DNA of 64,000 nt from an uncultured bacterium (GCA_949296355.1 CASFPS010000003.1:31111-95110); one strand, 5' to 3'. Positions 17,372-26,378 are shown, counted from the stretch's first letter. Numbers and translations are program-made. Notes: generated by a model not told the origin, from the letters alone.

Positions 17372-18217
17372 ATGTTTAAAAGAATTTTATCAAAAATTTC
17401 AATACACACTGTTTTAATACTTGTATCAATTCTTTCGATATTTCCTTTTATATGGTTGACTTCAACCTCATTAAAGGGATTAAGCGAGGATATTTTTGCT
17501 TACCCGCCCCATCTTATTCCATCGGACTTTACCTGGAAAAACTATATTGACGTATGGGGCAGGGTAAATTTTATGGGATATTTCTGGAACAGTGTTATTG
17601 TTGCGGCGCTTACCGTTATATTGAACCTTGTTTTATCATCGCTTGCCGCTTATCCTTTAGCAAGAATGAATTTCAGGGGCAAAAAGATTGTATTCTTTTC
17701 GATTCTTGCCACAATAATGATACCTTTTCAGGCAATAATGCTTCCCGTGTATATTATAACCCTTAAGCTTCATCTGACGGACAGTGTTAATAATGTTATG
17801 GGCTACATCGGGCTTGTAATGCCGTTTGCGGTGAGTGCGTTCGGAATATTTCTCATGCGTCAGGCATTTTTGAAGGTTCCAAGAGAAGTTGAAGAGGCGG
17901 CAATTGTTGACGGATGTAATGTTTTTCAGATGTTTGCAAGGGTTGTAATCCCTATGGTTAAGCCGACACTTGCGGTTCTTGCGGTGTTTACGTTTATCGG
18001 CTCGTGGGGAGAATTCTTATGGCCGAGTATTATGCTCACAAAAGACGCAATGTACACTCTTCCGGTCGGAATAAACAATTTGCAGGGAATGTTCTCGTCT
18101 AACTGGAGATTTATTGCGGCAGGGTCAATAATTTCAACCATTCCTATAATTATTTTCTTTCTTTTTATGCAAAGATATTTTATTTCAGGCGAAAACGACG
18201 GGGCTGTCAAGGGTTAA
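17372..18217 (+). CDS. ABC sugar transporter permease (MalG/CUT1 type), orphan
   Basis: A 281-residue inner-membrane permease with six predicted membrane segments. The EAA loop that contacts the ATPase is clear: E-E-A-A-I-V-D-G-C-N-V-F-Q-M-F, then P-M-V-K-P around residues 174-197. The N-terminus (S-I-F-P-F-I-W-L-T-S-T-S-L-K) is typical of MalG/UgpE/LacG partners. No MalF-type permease, binding protein or ATPase gene lies nearby, so partners must be elsewhere. No clear ribosome binding site. The stop codon overlaps the stop of the convergent ClC gene. Confidence 0.88.
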   Translation: MFKRILSKISIHTVLILVSILSIFPFIWLTSTSLKGLSEDIFAYPPHLIPSDFTWKNYIDVWGRVNFMGYFWNSVIVAALTVILNLVLSSLAAYPLARMNFRGKKIVFFSILATIMIPFQAIMLPVYIITLKLHLTDSVNNVMGYIGLVMPFAVSAFGIFLMRQAFLKVPREVEEAAIVDGCNVFQMFARVVIPMVKPTLAVLAVFTFIGSWGEFLWPSIMLTKDAMYTLPVGINNLQGMFSSNWRFIAAGSIISTIPIIIFFLFMQRYFISGENDGAVKG

Positions 18218-19842
18218 TCCGGAGGCAGAATATCTTTTCTTGTAACGATTCCGAGAATTTTTCTCTCATTATCTATAACAATAGCCCATTCTGTAGAGTT
18301 TTCGTGAAGCCTGTAGTAGGCTGTATAGAGATTTTCGTCAGGATAAACCGTCACCGGAGCTGTTTCCAGAATACTGTTAACGCTTGCACCGCGCATTTTT
18401 GAATCCACAAGGGCATCTTCAATATCTGATTTTGTAATAATCCCGCATAGCCGTCCTTTTCTGTCTTTTACAGGATAAGCGTGATGTCCTTCTTTATTCA
18501 TACAATCAAGAATATCAAGAATATTTGTATTGTCGCTGAAAGTTCTGACATCAGGTGTCATAACATTTTTAACGCATTCTTTATTTGTAATATTTACTCC
18601 GCTGTTCTTATACTGATTAACCGCAAGAAGCGCATAAATCGGTTTGTGGTTGAGTTTTCCGGCAGTCATATCCGCAATAGCGGCAGTTAACATAAGCGGA
18701 AGTATACAATCGTATCCGCCTGTCATTTCAAATACCATAACGACTGCGGTTATAGGAGTTCTTGCAACAGAAGCCAGAAATCCAGCCATCCCGAGAGACG
18801 CGGCAGCGATCAGGTTAACTTCCGGAAATATAAAATCCGCCGTAAATCCTGTCATATAGCCGAGAAATGAGCCGAGCATTAACATCGGGAGGAAAATTCC
18901 GCCGGCTGCGCCCGAGCCGAAACATAGAGGGGTTATAATAAATTTTGCCGCAAATATTATAACAACCATCAGAATAGGAAACTCGCCTTTCATAAGCATT
19001 TCCACGCTTCCGTTTCCGGAAGACAGAATGTATGGGAGGCTAAGCCCTGCAAGTCCTGTCAGAAAACCGGCAATAGCAGGCTTTGTATAATTCGGAAGCT
19101 TTATTTTTGAATAAAGATTGTTAAAAAAGAATATTGTTTTAGAAAACAAAACTCCCAAACCCCCGCATAACAGTCCTAAAATTATGCATACAAAAATCAT
19201 GCTTCCTTCAAGAGTAATCGGCGGAAGTGTTATATTAAAAGACGGATTGTTCCCGAGAAAATGTCTTGCAGTTTCGGCGGAAATTACTGTTGCGACAAGT
19301 GTCGGAAAAAGCATTGAAGGAGTGAATTTGTGTATTAATTCTTCCAGAACAAACAATGTTCCCGCAACCGGGGCATTGAAAGTCGCGCCTATTGCGGCGC
19401 CTGCACCTGAAGCTATCAATTTATCGCGGTTATTTCCGTCGAGTTTAAAAAGTTTACCGACAAAAGAGCCGGCTCCTGCTCCCAGTTGAACGCTCGGACC
19501 TTCACGCCCCAGAGAAAGTCCTGTTCCTATTCCGAGAACGCCTGATATAAATTTTACAAAGATAGTTCTTATTCTTATTAATCTGCCGCTTCTTAAAAGT
19601 GAAAGTTTTACATAAGGAATACCGCTTCCCGAGGTTTCCGGAGCAAATTTGTATACAAATATTCCGGCAATCAGTCCGCCAAGGGTTGTTACAAAAAGAA
19701 AAATCAGCGGATGTGAATAAAAATTCGTCATAACAAAGCCGAACAAATTCTCGATTCCAAGCCTGAATAAAACCACAATCAGCCCTGTCAGAAGCCCGAC
19801 AAGGCATGCCTGCCAGAATAATTTTGTAAATCCCTTTTCCAT
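18214..19842 (-). CDS. ClC-family chloride/proton antiporter with CBS domains
   Basis: 542 residues. The anion-selectivity motifs are G-S-G-I-P (72-76), G-R-E-G-P (112-116, with the gating Glu) and G-G-I-F-L-P (314-319). The Glu pair at 167-168 matches the internal proton-path Glu of exchangers, so a H+/Cl- antiporter is more likely than a channel. A pair of CBS domains follows (about 425-540), expected to bind adenosine nucleotides. It may serve acid resistance or ion balance. No ribosome binding site is obvious. Confidence 0.92.
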   Translation of the reverse strand: MEKGFTKLFWQACLVGLLTGLIVVLFRLGIENLFGFVMTNFYSHPLIFLFVTTLGGLIAGIFVYKFAPETSGSGIPYVKLSLLRSGRLIRIRTIFVKFISGVLGIGTGLSLGREGPSVQLGAGAGSFVGKLFKLDGNNRDKLIASGAGAAIGATFNAPVAGTLFVLEELIHKFTPSMLFPTLVATVISAETARHFLGNNPSFNITLPPITLEGSMIFVCIILGLLCGGLGVLFSKTIFFFNNLYSKIKLPNYTKPAIAGFLTGLAGLSLPYILSSGNGSVEMLMKGEFPILMVVIIFAAKFIITPLCFGSGAAGGIFLPMLMLGSFLGYMTGFTADFIFPEVNLIAAASLGMAGFLASVARTPITAVVMVFEMTGGYDCILPLMLTAAIADMTAGKLNHKPIYALLAVNQYKNSGVNITNKECVKNVMTPDVRTFSDNTNILDILDCMNKEGHHAYPVKDRKGRLCGIITKSDIEDALVDSKMRGASVNSILETAPVTVYPDENLYTAYYRLHENSTEWAIVIDNERKILGIVTRKDILPPD

Positions 19843-19998
19843 AAAATAATTATACTTGCAACAAAAAGAGGAGCAAGAGCGGAAAAGCCGGCATTTTTAC
19901 TTGATTGTAACATGTCTTAATATACATCTTTAAATTAGCAATTTTTTTTGGAAAATATACTTTATATAATTGTAGCAGGTTTAGAAGGTAATATTTTC

Positions 19999-21480
19999 AT
20001 GTCATTTGGTTTATACAATAATCCATATAAATCAACGTATAATCAGTACGTAAACTTTTCCGCAGCAGCTCCTAATGCGCCGGAAGTTATTGCCAAACCG
20101 ATTGAAAAAGTTGAAGATGTTATCACAAATACAGTTGATACTTTTGTAAAAGAACCGCAGGACGAGGAGAAAAAGAAGTCTCATAAAACCGCTATTGCAG
20201 CAGGCAGCAGCGTACTTGTTTTATCTTCTCTTATTGCACTTCTCAACCCGAGATTTTCCGGCAAATTTTTAGGCAAATTGAAAAATCTGTCAAACAAAGC
20301 TTCGGTTAATGTTCAGAAAAACAAAAATGATATTATTAAAAGCAAATTTTACCAGTCCTGTGAAAAGTTTTTGAAAAAGGTTTTTGACATTTTTCAATTT
20401 ACAAACAGTGCAAACGCTTCTAAAGACTTGGGGTTTAAGTGGCTATGCACGGCAGAAAAGTTTGACGGAGTTAAGAATGATACTTTAAGAAAATTTCTAA
20501 AAGTGTGTGACAGCGGATTCCGTAAAGTAATGTCACCGTTTCACAACGGTATTACAAAATGGTTTGACGGAATCAGTAAAAGCACGGTGTATCATAAATA
20601 TAATTCAGCCGGTAAGAAAATGGATTACCTTGATGATTTGATAAAAAATTATAAAGGCAAATTAACTCCTGCAGAGCAGAAACAACTTGAAGCCAAGCTT
20701 AGCGAGATAAAGCTCGCGCAGAATTATTTTTCAAAAGACAGAACCGCCGAGCGTCTTGTTATGCAGGAAAAATCTATGTCCAATCTCGAAAAGGATTTTA
20801 AAGACAAGTTATTTAACGGATATTTGAAACAATTCAAAGGTCCAAAGTCGGAAGGTACTTTCAAGCAAAAAATGCAGCATAACAGAAAACTCGTTCAGGA
20901 TAATATGACTTTCTGGGCGGAAGATATGCTTATGCCTGCCAGAAACACCTTTGAGCAGGACGGAAAGAAAGCTGTAAGCGAACTTATGGGAGACGGTAAA
21001 AACATCCGCGGGAAGTATAACGAAGTTATAGACATGCTTTCACCTCATATTACAAAAGATGAAAAAGCTCTTCTTGATGACGGACTCAAAGCTGCAAAGA
21101 AAAAACTTACCAAAGCAAACCATAGTGAATGTATAGATTATTTTGACAAGAAAAGAGACCTTGTACTCGGCGGTGCTCCATCTGATATTATAAGCGGTAT
21201 CGGTATGATTGGCTTAAGCGGTATAGCAGTCGGTACGGCAGACACCAAGGAAGACAGGGTTTCACGCGCGCTAACTCTCGGATTTCCGGCAGTTGCAGGT
21301 ATCGGGGCTTCAATGGCGCTTACCGCAATGCTGTTCTCCGGCGTCCAGAGTATTATTTACGGCTCAATTGCCAGTGCCGGCTTAAGCCAGATTGGAAGTA
21401 TTGCAGATAAAACATTAAATCCGAAAAAGCCTGCCGGAATAGTGGCGCAGGCAAATACAAAACCGGCGGGAACTGCATGA
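19999..21480 (+). CDS. large orphan protein, possibly membrane-associated (493 aa)
   Basis: Unrecognised. The start M-S-F-G-L-Y-N-N-P-Y-K is preceded by GAAGG at 19984-19988; the longer frame from a TTG at 19948 overlaps the -10-like TATAAT (19965-19970). There is one hydrophobic segment near residues 62-82 after a charged stretch (E-E-K-K-K-S), a long helical middle, and a Gly/Ala-rich C-terminal hydrophobic region (about 395-470). It resembles in style the 338-residue orphan at 9808-10824. Probably a lineage-specific envelope protein; role unknown. Confidence 0.65.
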   Translation: MSFGLYNNPYKSTYNQYVNFSAAAPNAPEVIAKPIEKVEDVITNTVDTFVKEPQDEEKKKSHKTAIAAGSSVLVLSSLIALLNPRFSGKFLGKLKNLSNKASVNVQKNKNDIIKSKFYQSCEKFLKKVFDIFQFTNSANASKDLGFKWLCTAEKFDGVKNDTLRKFLKVCDSGFRKVMSPFHNGITKWFDGISKSTVYHKYNSAGKKMDYLDDLIKNYKGKLTPAEQKQLEAKLSEIKLAQNYFSKDRTAERLVMQEKSMSNLEKDFKDKLFNGYLKQFKGPKSEGTFKQKMQHNRKLVQDNMTFWAEDMLMPARNTFEQDGKKAVSELMGDGKNIRGKYNEVIDMLSPHITKDEKALLDDGLKAAKKKLTKANHSECIDYFDKKRDLVLGGAPSDIISGIGMIGLSGIAVGTADTKEDRVSRALTLGFPAVAGIGASMALTAMLFSGVQSIIYGSIASAGLSQIGSIADKTLNPKKPAGIVAQANTKPAGTA

Positions 21481-21845
21481 TGACAAGTTCGGTGATCAAG
21501 TGATCAAGAAAAGTGAAGGTATCTTATGGGTGACTGAGTGATTAAGTGACTAAGTGACTGAGATGATAAAATGTAGGTTGGGTGAAACCCAACAATAACT
21601 TACTGGATTGCCGCGGCGCTTCCGCTCCTCGCAATGACGCCCTACTGGTTGTGTTGGCTACTAGCTCAAACATTTACTCCCGCAATGACGCCAAGCTTGT
21701 AGTCTCACTTACTAACCTAAATCATTTACCCCCGCAATGACAGAATAAATTCTATTCACTAATCACTCTTCACTATTCACTAAAAAGTAAACAGCTTGGG
21801 CTTTAGCCCGACAATAACTAAACATTTAAAATTACAAATCAAATA
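21481..21845. repeat. intergenic repeat mosaic
   Basis: Octamer array GTGACTGA/GTGATTAA/GTGACTAA/GTGACTGA at 21530-21561; a TTGGGTGAAACCCAA hairpin at about 21577; an ATTGC-armed element at 21604-21640; CCCGCAATGAC pieces near 21690 and 21732; TATTCACT heptamer-type repeats at 21756-21782; and a TTGGGCTTTAGCCCGA hairpin near 21796. Confidence 0.9.
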
Positions 21846-21862
21846 AAAAGGAGACAACTTTA

Positions 21863-21979
21863 ATGCTTAACACAATTTTTCAACAATTTTTAGAACATTT
21901 TTTCTCAATGTTTCGTAATCCTTGTTATTGTCGACTAGAAAATCCCAATCCTGGATATTATCTAAATCAACTTCGGTAA
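21863..21979 (+). other. possible 38-codon reading frame antisense to the kinase-like gene
   Basis: AAAAAGGAG (21846-21854) stands at ideal distance before ATG 21863 and opens a frame starting M-L-N-T-I-F-Q-Q-F-L. All but its first codon runs antisense through the 3' end of the kinase-like gene. It may be a small protein, or the leftover start of a gene lost when the neighbourhood was rearranged. Confidence 0.25.
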
Positions 21980-22382
21980 TATCATCCTCACCTACGAGCT
22001 TTCCGCCGCGGGCTTCTCTTATTTCCCTTGAAGCTTCGACCCGTATGGAAATTGCTCCGGCATTTTTGAAAACTTCATACTCGTGCTTTATCCGGACATC
22101 TGTTACAACTATATTACCCTCCTGCGCAACAATCTTTTCTAACCAGTAGTCCGGACTTATACTCCTGCCATAATTCCCTAAATCAATTAAGCCCTGACGG
22201 TATTTTGGTTTATTCGCTTCAATCTCTTCAAAAGTCAAATTATGTTCTTTTGCGTATTCAATCTTTATAATATCGCCCATTGCACAACGCCTGAAATCCG
22301 GCATGGCTTCCATCAAAATTTTTGCCGCCGTATCTTTGCCGGAATATTGTTTGCCTGAAAAAATTATTATTCTATCTGCCAT
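21867..22382 (-). CDS. P-loop kinase of the phosphomevalonate/dNMP kinase type
   Basis: 171 residues. The N-terminal P-loop reads F-S-G-K-Q-Y-S-G-K-D-T-A (8-19). From memory, the layout resembles animal-type phosphomevalonate kinase: a P-loop with G-K-D, a Y-A-K-E-H-N-L segment, P-D-Y-W-L-E-K-I-V, T-D-V-R (near 94-97) and a D-D-I-T-E...L-D-N segment. T4-type deoxynucleoside monophosphate kinases share the T-D-x-R layout. The substrate cannot be fixed by reading. No mevalonate-pathway gene is in the window. It lies between a repeat block and a vWA gene, with no operon partner. Confidence 0.6.
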   Translation of the reverse strand: MADRIIIFSGKQYSGKDTAAKILMEAMPDFRRCAMGDIIKIEYAKEHNLTFEEIEANKPKYRQGLIDLGNYGRSISPDYWLEKIVAQEGNIVVTDVRIKHEYEVFKNAGAISIRVEASREIREARGGKLVGEDDITEVDLDNIQDWDFLVDNNKDYETLRKNVLKIVEKLC

Positions 22383-22421
22383 AAATTTATTATAACAAAA
22401 AAGGGATGGTCTGATTGCATA

Positions 22422-23135
22422 TTATCCGGAGTTTGTGCTGTAAATTGTCGCCTCAACGTCTTTATGCGCATGCTGATGTGTAAAATTTTCCATAGAGCGG
22501 AATAATTGTGCTTTTGTCTCAGCCTGCGTAAATCGTCCGCCGGTTACGTCTGCCGTGCATTTGAGCTGCGCAAGGTCGTCCTCATCGTGTACGTTAAATG
22601 CTATTACATCAATTTTTATATCCCGTCTTTCTTTGACAAGGTCAATTGCATAATCACACGGGCTTTCGTCACAATTTTCACCGCCGTCTGTAAGCAAAAT
22701 TATGTGTTTGATTCCGTCATATCCTTCAAAGTCTTTATCCACTGCCTGTTTTAAAGAATATGTAATCGGTGTCATTCCCCGCGGACGCAGATGAGACATT
22801 TCCGACAAAATAGAATCACTATTGGCAAAACCGAGCGGTACAACAAGTTCCGAACTCCTGCAGGCATTATAGGCAAAAAGGTTGCAGGTATGCCCGTATA
22901 CCCTTAGTCCGACTTTTGTGGACGGTGAAATTTGCGGAACAATAAATTTCATCATTTCCTTAACGTGATTGGCTTTTGTTTTGTGTTCCAAATATTCTCC
23001 CATACTGTTTGAATAGTCGACAACAAAGAGAAGCTTATCACCGGATTCTTTGTAATTATAGTTTTCCGGAGTATAGACTTCATAGGCAAAAACCGGAAGA
23101 ATTATTAAAAACAATAAAAAACAGATTTTTTTCAT
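22422..23135 (-). CDS. exported von Willebrand factor A domain protein
   Basis: 237 residues with an N-terminal signal peptide (hydrophobic 4-17, V-F-A). The vWA domain has a complete metal-ion-dependent adhesion site: D-Y-S-N-S (40-44), M-T-P-I-T and L-T-D-G-G. Such domains bind proteins through a divalent cation. Four Cys (C-N-L-F-A-Y-N-A-C and E-N-C-D-E-S-P-C) suggest disulfides in the periplasm. No AAA partner gene is present. It is divergent from bioD with 108 bases between them. Confidence 0.82.
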   Translation of the reverse strand: MKKICFLLFLIILPVFAYEVYTPENYNYKESGDKLLFVVDYSNSMGEYLEHKTKANHVKEMMKFIVPQISPSTKVGLRVYGHTCNLFAYNACRSSELVVPLGFANSDSILSEMSHLRPRGMTPITYSLKQAVDKDFEGYDGIKHIILLTDGGENCDESPCDYAIDLVKERRDIKIDVIAFNVHDEDDLAQLKCTADVTGGRFTQAETKAQLFRSMENFTHQHAHKDVEATIYSTNSG

Positions 23136-23243
23136 ATCTTAAGATTAACCTGTTTTTTCAATCCGACATATTCTCCTGCAGGGCTAGCCTGCAATACTTG
23201 ATTTTCATTTTTATCAGCGCTACTCTTGTATCGGAGGAGTATG

Positions 23244-23933
23244 ATGTCAAAAAATATCTTTATAACAGCGACAGGAACAGATATAGGTAAGACTTATGTT
23301 TCAGCCCTTATTGTAAAAGAGATGAGAAATTCCGGATATAATTGCGGATATTTTAAACCTGTTTTAAGCGGAGTGGAAGAAAGCGGGGGAAAACTGACTT
23401 CAAGTGACTGTAACTATGTCGTTGATACGGCAAAAATTCCATGTACGGCAGAGGATTGCGTAACTTACCGGTGGAAAGAAGCTGTCTCGCCTCATTTAGC
23501 AGCACAAAGAGCAGGAATGAAAATTGATATTTCAAAAATCAAGCAGAAATTTGAAAAACTAACTAAAGATTATGACTATCTTTTAATAGAAGGCGCCGGC
23601 GGAATTACCTGCCCTTTAAGGCTTGAAAACGGAGAAAAATACCTGCTTAAAGATTTAATAAAAGAGCTTGACACAAGCATTATTATTGTTGCAGACGGCG
23701 GACTGGGTACGATAAATTCGACTCTGCTTACGGTTGAATACGCAAGAGCCAACAATATCCCGATTGCCGGAATTATTCTGAATAACTTTAATCCTGTAAA
23801 TTTTATGCATCAGGATAATTTAAAACAGGTAGAGTATTTGACAGGTGTAAAAGTTGTTGCAACGGTTGAAAAAGGTCAGAAAGATATAACATTTCCGGCA
23901 GAGTTGTTTGGGAGGGGGGCGGTGAAAAGGTGA
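23244..23933 (+). CDS. bioD: dethiobiotin synthetase BioD
   Basis: Closes the ureido ring of biotin: 7,8-diaminopelargonate plus CO2 and ATP gives dethiobiotin. 229 residues with the P-loop G-T-D-I-G-K-T (11-17), K-P-V near 39-41, S-P-H-L-A-A near the substrate site, and E-G-A-G-G. GGAGGAG (23233-23239) precedes the adjacent ATGs at 23241 and 23244; the second has better spacing. bioA follows in the same direction but after about 950 bases of repeats. A short hairpin TGCAGG-CCTGCA lies in the leader; no BirA operator is evident. Confidence 0.93.
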   Translation: MSKNIFITATGTDIGKTYVSALIVKEMRNSGYNCGYFKPVLSGVEESGGKLTSSDCNYVVDTAKIPCTAEDCVTYRWKEAVSPHLAAQRAGMKIDISKIKQKFEKLTKDYDYLLIEGAGGITCPLRLENGEKYLLKDLIKELDTSIIIVADGGLGTINSTLLTVEYARANNIPIAGIILNNFNPVNFMHQDNLKQVEYLTGVKVVATVEKGQKDITFPAELFGRGAVKR

Positions 23934-24840
23934 GCAAGGGGGGTAAATGTGTCTTACGGGTGACTGAGTGATTAAGTGACTGAGTGACTGAGAAATGTAG
24001 GTTAGGTTTTACCTGACAAAAAATTTTCTATTCCGGTGGGAACTTTTGCTGGTGAATAGTGAGGAGTGAATAGTGAATAGAAAATTTTCATAAGTTATAG
24101 AGATTCTTCGGGCTCACGCCCTCTGAATGACAGCAGGGGTAAATGTATTTGGGTTGTCAGGTGAGACTACAAGCTTGGCGTCATTGCGGGGGTAAATGAT
24201 TTCAGTTATGAAGTAAACCTACAAGCCCGACGTCATTGCGAGGGGTAAATGTATCGGGCTGGTATTGAGACTTCCAGGAGTGCCGTCATTGCGAGGGAAT
24301 AGCCATTTAGCCCGAAGCAATCCAGAACAAATTTGACAATTGAATAAAGATGGATTGCCACGACCCTGACGGGTCTCGCAATGACGGCACATTGGGAAGT
24401 AAGCCTACAAGTCAGCCGTCATTCAGAGCCCGATAGCAATTCAGGGGTGAAGAATCTCTTTAACTGGTGAATAGTTAGTAGTGTGGAGCTTGCTCCACAA
24501 ACCTACTTTACTACAAGGCTGGCGTCATTGCGAGGGAACAGCCATTCAGCCCGAAGCAATCCAAAACATATTTGACAATTGAATAACAATAGATTGCCGC
24601 GAAAATCAAAGATTTTCTCGCAATGACAGTTAGTGGATTGCCGCGGCGCTCACGCGCCTCGCAATGACGCCCTACGGGTTGTGTTGGCTACTAGCAACAT
24701 TTACCCCCGCAATGACAAAATAAATTCTATTCACTAATCACTATTCACTAATCACTATTCACTAAAACGGACATTAGCCCGACAAAAACTCGATTAGAAA
24801 GACACAAAGTTTTTGTGGAGCAAGCTCCACACTACTGCTG
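23934..24840. repeat. large repeat mosaic between bioD and bioA
   Basis: The richest repeat block in the window. Octamer array at 23960-23991; a partial GTGGGAA piece near 24034; a 77-base copy (24052-24128) of 16456-16535; a stretch at 24130-24200 almost identical to about 6868-6925; ATTGC-armed elements at about 24352-24387, 24591-24627 and 24634-24668; GTGGAGC/GCTCCAC hairpins near 24485 and 24815; and ATTCACTA arrays at 24727-24765. No gene is seen. Confidence 0.9.
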
Positions 24841-24881
24841 ACACAAAAATAATTGTACAATCAATATACAAGGAGCAAAAA

Positions 24882-26285
24882 ATGGACTGGCAGAAAGAAG
24901 ATTTAAAATATATATGGCATCCGTGTTCGCAGATGAAGGATTATGAGACGCTTCCGCCGATTGTAATAGAACGCGGCGAAGGGATTAATCTTTATGATAT
25001 AAACGGCAAGTGTTATAAGGATGTAATAAGTTCGTGGTGGTGTAACCTTCTCGGACACTGCAACCCAAGGATTAATGCTGCCGTAAAAAAACAGGTTGAC
25101 AGCTTAGAACACGTTATTTTCGCGAATTTTTCCCACAAACCTGCAATTACTCTTTGCGAAGAGCTTGCAAAAGTTGTTCCGGAAGGGTTGTGCAAGTTTA
25201 ACTTTGCTGATAACGGCTCTGCTGCAATAGAAATGGCGCTGAAGATGAGTTTTCAATACCATTACCAGACAGGTAATCCGCAAAAGAAAAGATTTATGGC
25301 ATTATCAGATGCTTATCACGGTGAAACGCTCGGCGCGCTTGCCGTTGGCGGTGTAGATTTGTATTCGGAACTTTATAAACCGCTTTTATTAGACGTTATA
25401 AGAATTGACGCTCCTGATTGTTTCCGTTGTCCTTACAGCAAGCATTGTGCCGGACACTATTCTACTATTAACACCTCACCCCAACCCTCTCCTCAAGGCG
25501 AGGGGGAAACTTGCCATTGTGAATGTTTTGAAAAAGCGGAAGAAGCGTTCAAAAAATATGCAGACGTAACTGCCGCAATTATTGTCGAGCCGCTTTTACA
25601 AGGCTCTGCTGGCATGAAGGTTTATCCGCCTTTGTATTTGAAAAAGCTTAGAGAGCTTTGTGATAAATACAACGTACATTTGATTGCCGACGAGATTGCA
25701 ACAGGTTACGGAAGAACCGGTAAAATGTTTGCATTTAACCATGCAGGCGTAAGCCCTGATATTATGTGTCTTTCAAAAGGTCTGACGGGCGGATATATGC
25801 CTATGGCAATTGCTGTAACAACTCAGAAAATTTATGATGCGTTTTACGATGATTACCTTAAGGGTAAGGCGTTTATGCATTCCCATACTTATGCCGGAAA
25901 TCCGCTTGCCTGCTCTGCCGCAATAGAGGTTTTAAAAATTTTGAAAGATGAAAATATTATTGAAAAAGCAAATGAAAAGGCGGTTTATTTTAATAAAATA
26001 ATAAAAGAGAAATTCCTTCCGCTTGAAAATGTCGGCGAGGTTAGAACAATAGGCTTAATTAACGCAATAGAGCTTGTTAAGAATAAAGAGACAAAAGAAC
26101 CTCTGGATTATACAAAGCGTACAGGATATCAGATTTATAAAAAAGCTCTGGAGAAAGGTGTAATTTTGCGCCCGCTGGGAGATGTAATTTATTTCAACCC
26201 GCCTTTGATAATTGAAAAAGAAGATATGGATTTTGTGACAGATATTGCATTAGAATGCACAAAAGAGATTCTTGGTAATACATAA
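24882..26285 (+). CDS. bioA: adenosylmethionine-8-amino-7-oxononanoate aminotransferase BioA
   Basis: PLP enzyme of biotin synthesis that transfers the amino group of SAM to KAPA. 467 residues. Motifs: W-H-P-C-S-Q (12-17), S-S-W-W-C-N (50-55), D-A-Y-H-G-E-T (143-149), D-E-I-A-T-G-Y-G-R-T-G (270-280) and the PLP-binding Lys299 in S-K-G-L-T-G-G. AGGAG six bases upstream fixes the ATG at 24882. Residues about 196-210 (N-T-S-P-Q-P-S-P-Q-G-E-G-E-T) come from a CCCTCTCC/GCGAGGG repeat inserted in a Cys-rich surface segment; active-site residues are untouched. A TTGTA-N9-TACAA inverted repeat lies just upstream (24853-24871). Confidence 0.95.
   Translation: MDWQKEDLKYIWHPCSQMKDYETLPPIVIERGEGINLYDINGKCYKDVISSWWCNLLGHCNPRINAAVKKQVDSLEHVIFANFSHKPAITLCEELAKVVPEGLCKFNFADNGSAAIEMALKMSFQYHYQTGNPQKKRFMALSDAYHGETLGALAVGGVDLYSELYKPLLLDVIRIDAPDCFRCPYSKHCAGHYSTINTSPQPSPQGEGETCHCECFEKAEEAFKKYADVTAAIIVEPLLQGSAGMKVYPPLYLKKLRELCDKYNVHLIADEIATGYGRTGKMFAFNHAGVSPDIMCLSKGLTGGYMPMAIAVTTQKIYDAFYDDYLKGKAFMHSHTYAGNPLACSAAIEVLKILKDENIIEKANEKAVYFNKIIKEKFLPLENVGEVRTIGLINAIELVKNKETKEPLDYTKRTGYQIYKKALEKGVILRPLGDVIYFNPPLIIEKEDMDFVTDIALECTKEILGNT
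25471..25508 (+). repeat. palindromic repeat element inserted in frame in bioA
   Basis: Begins ACACCTCACC, continues CCAACCCTCTCC-TCAA-GGCGAGGGGG. It matches the prmC copy (1977-2012) apart from a few changes near the middle and end, but is translated in another frame, giving T-S-P-Q-P-S-P-Q-G-E-G-E. Confidence 0.8.
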
Positions 26286-26349
26286 GGTCGGTTATTTGGC
26301 GCGGGGAGGGCTTTTCTCATTCACTCAGTCACCAATAAAAGCCCCCCTC

Positions 26350-26378
26350 TTGCAAAAAAGCAAAAAAACAACTATTAT
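26350..26378 (+). promoter_or_regulatory. promoter of rel, probably giving a leaderless mRNA
   Basis: TTGCAA (26350-26355), exactly 17 bases, TATTAT (26373-26378). The ATG at 26388 is 10 bases after the -10, so transcription should begin at or within about three bases of the start codon. No ribosome binding site is present. Confidence 0.6.
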
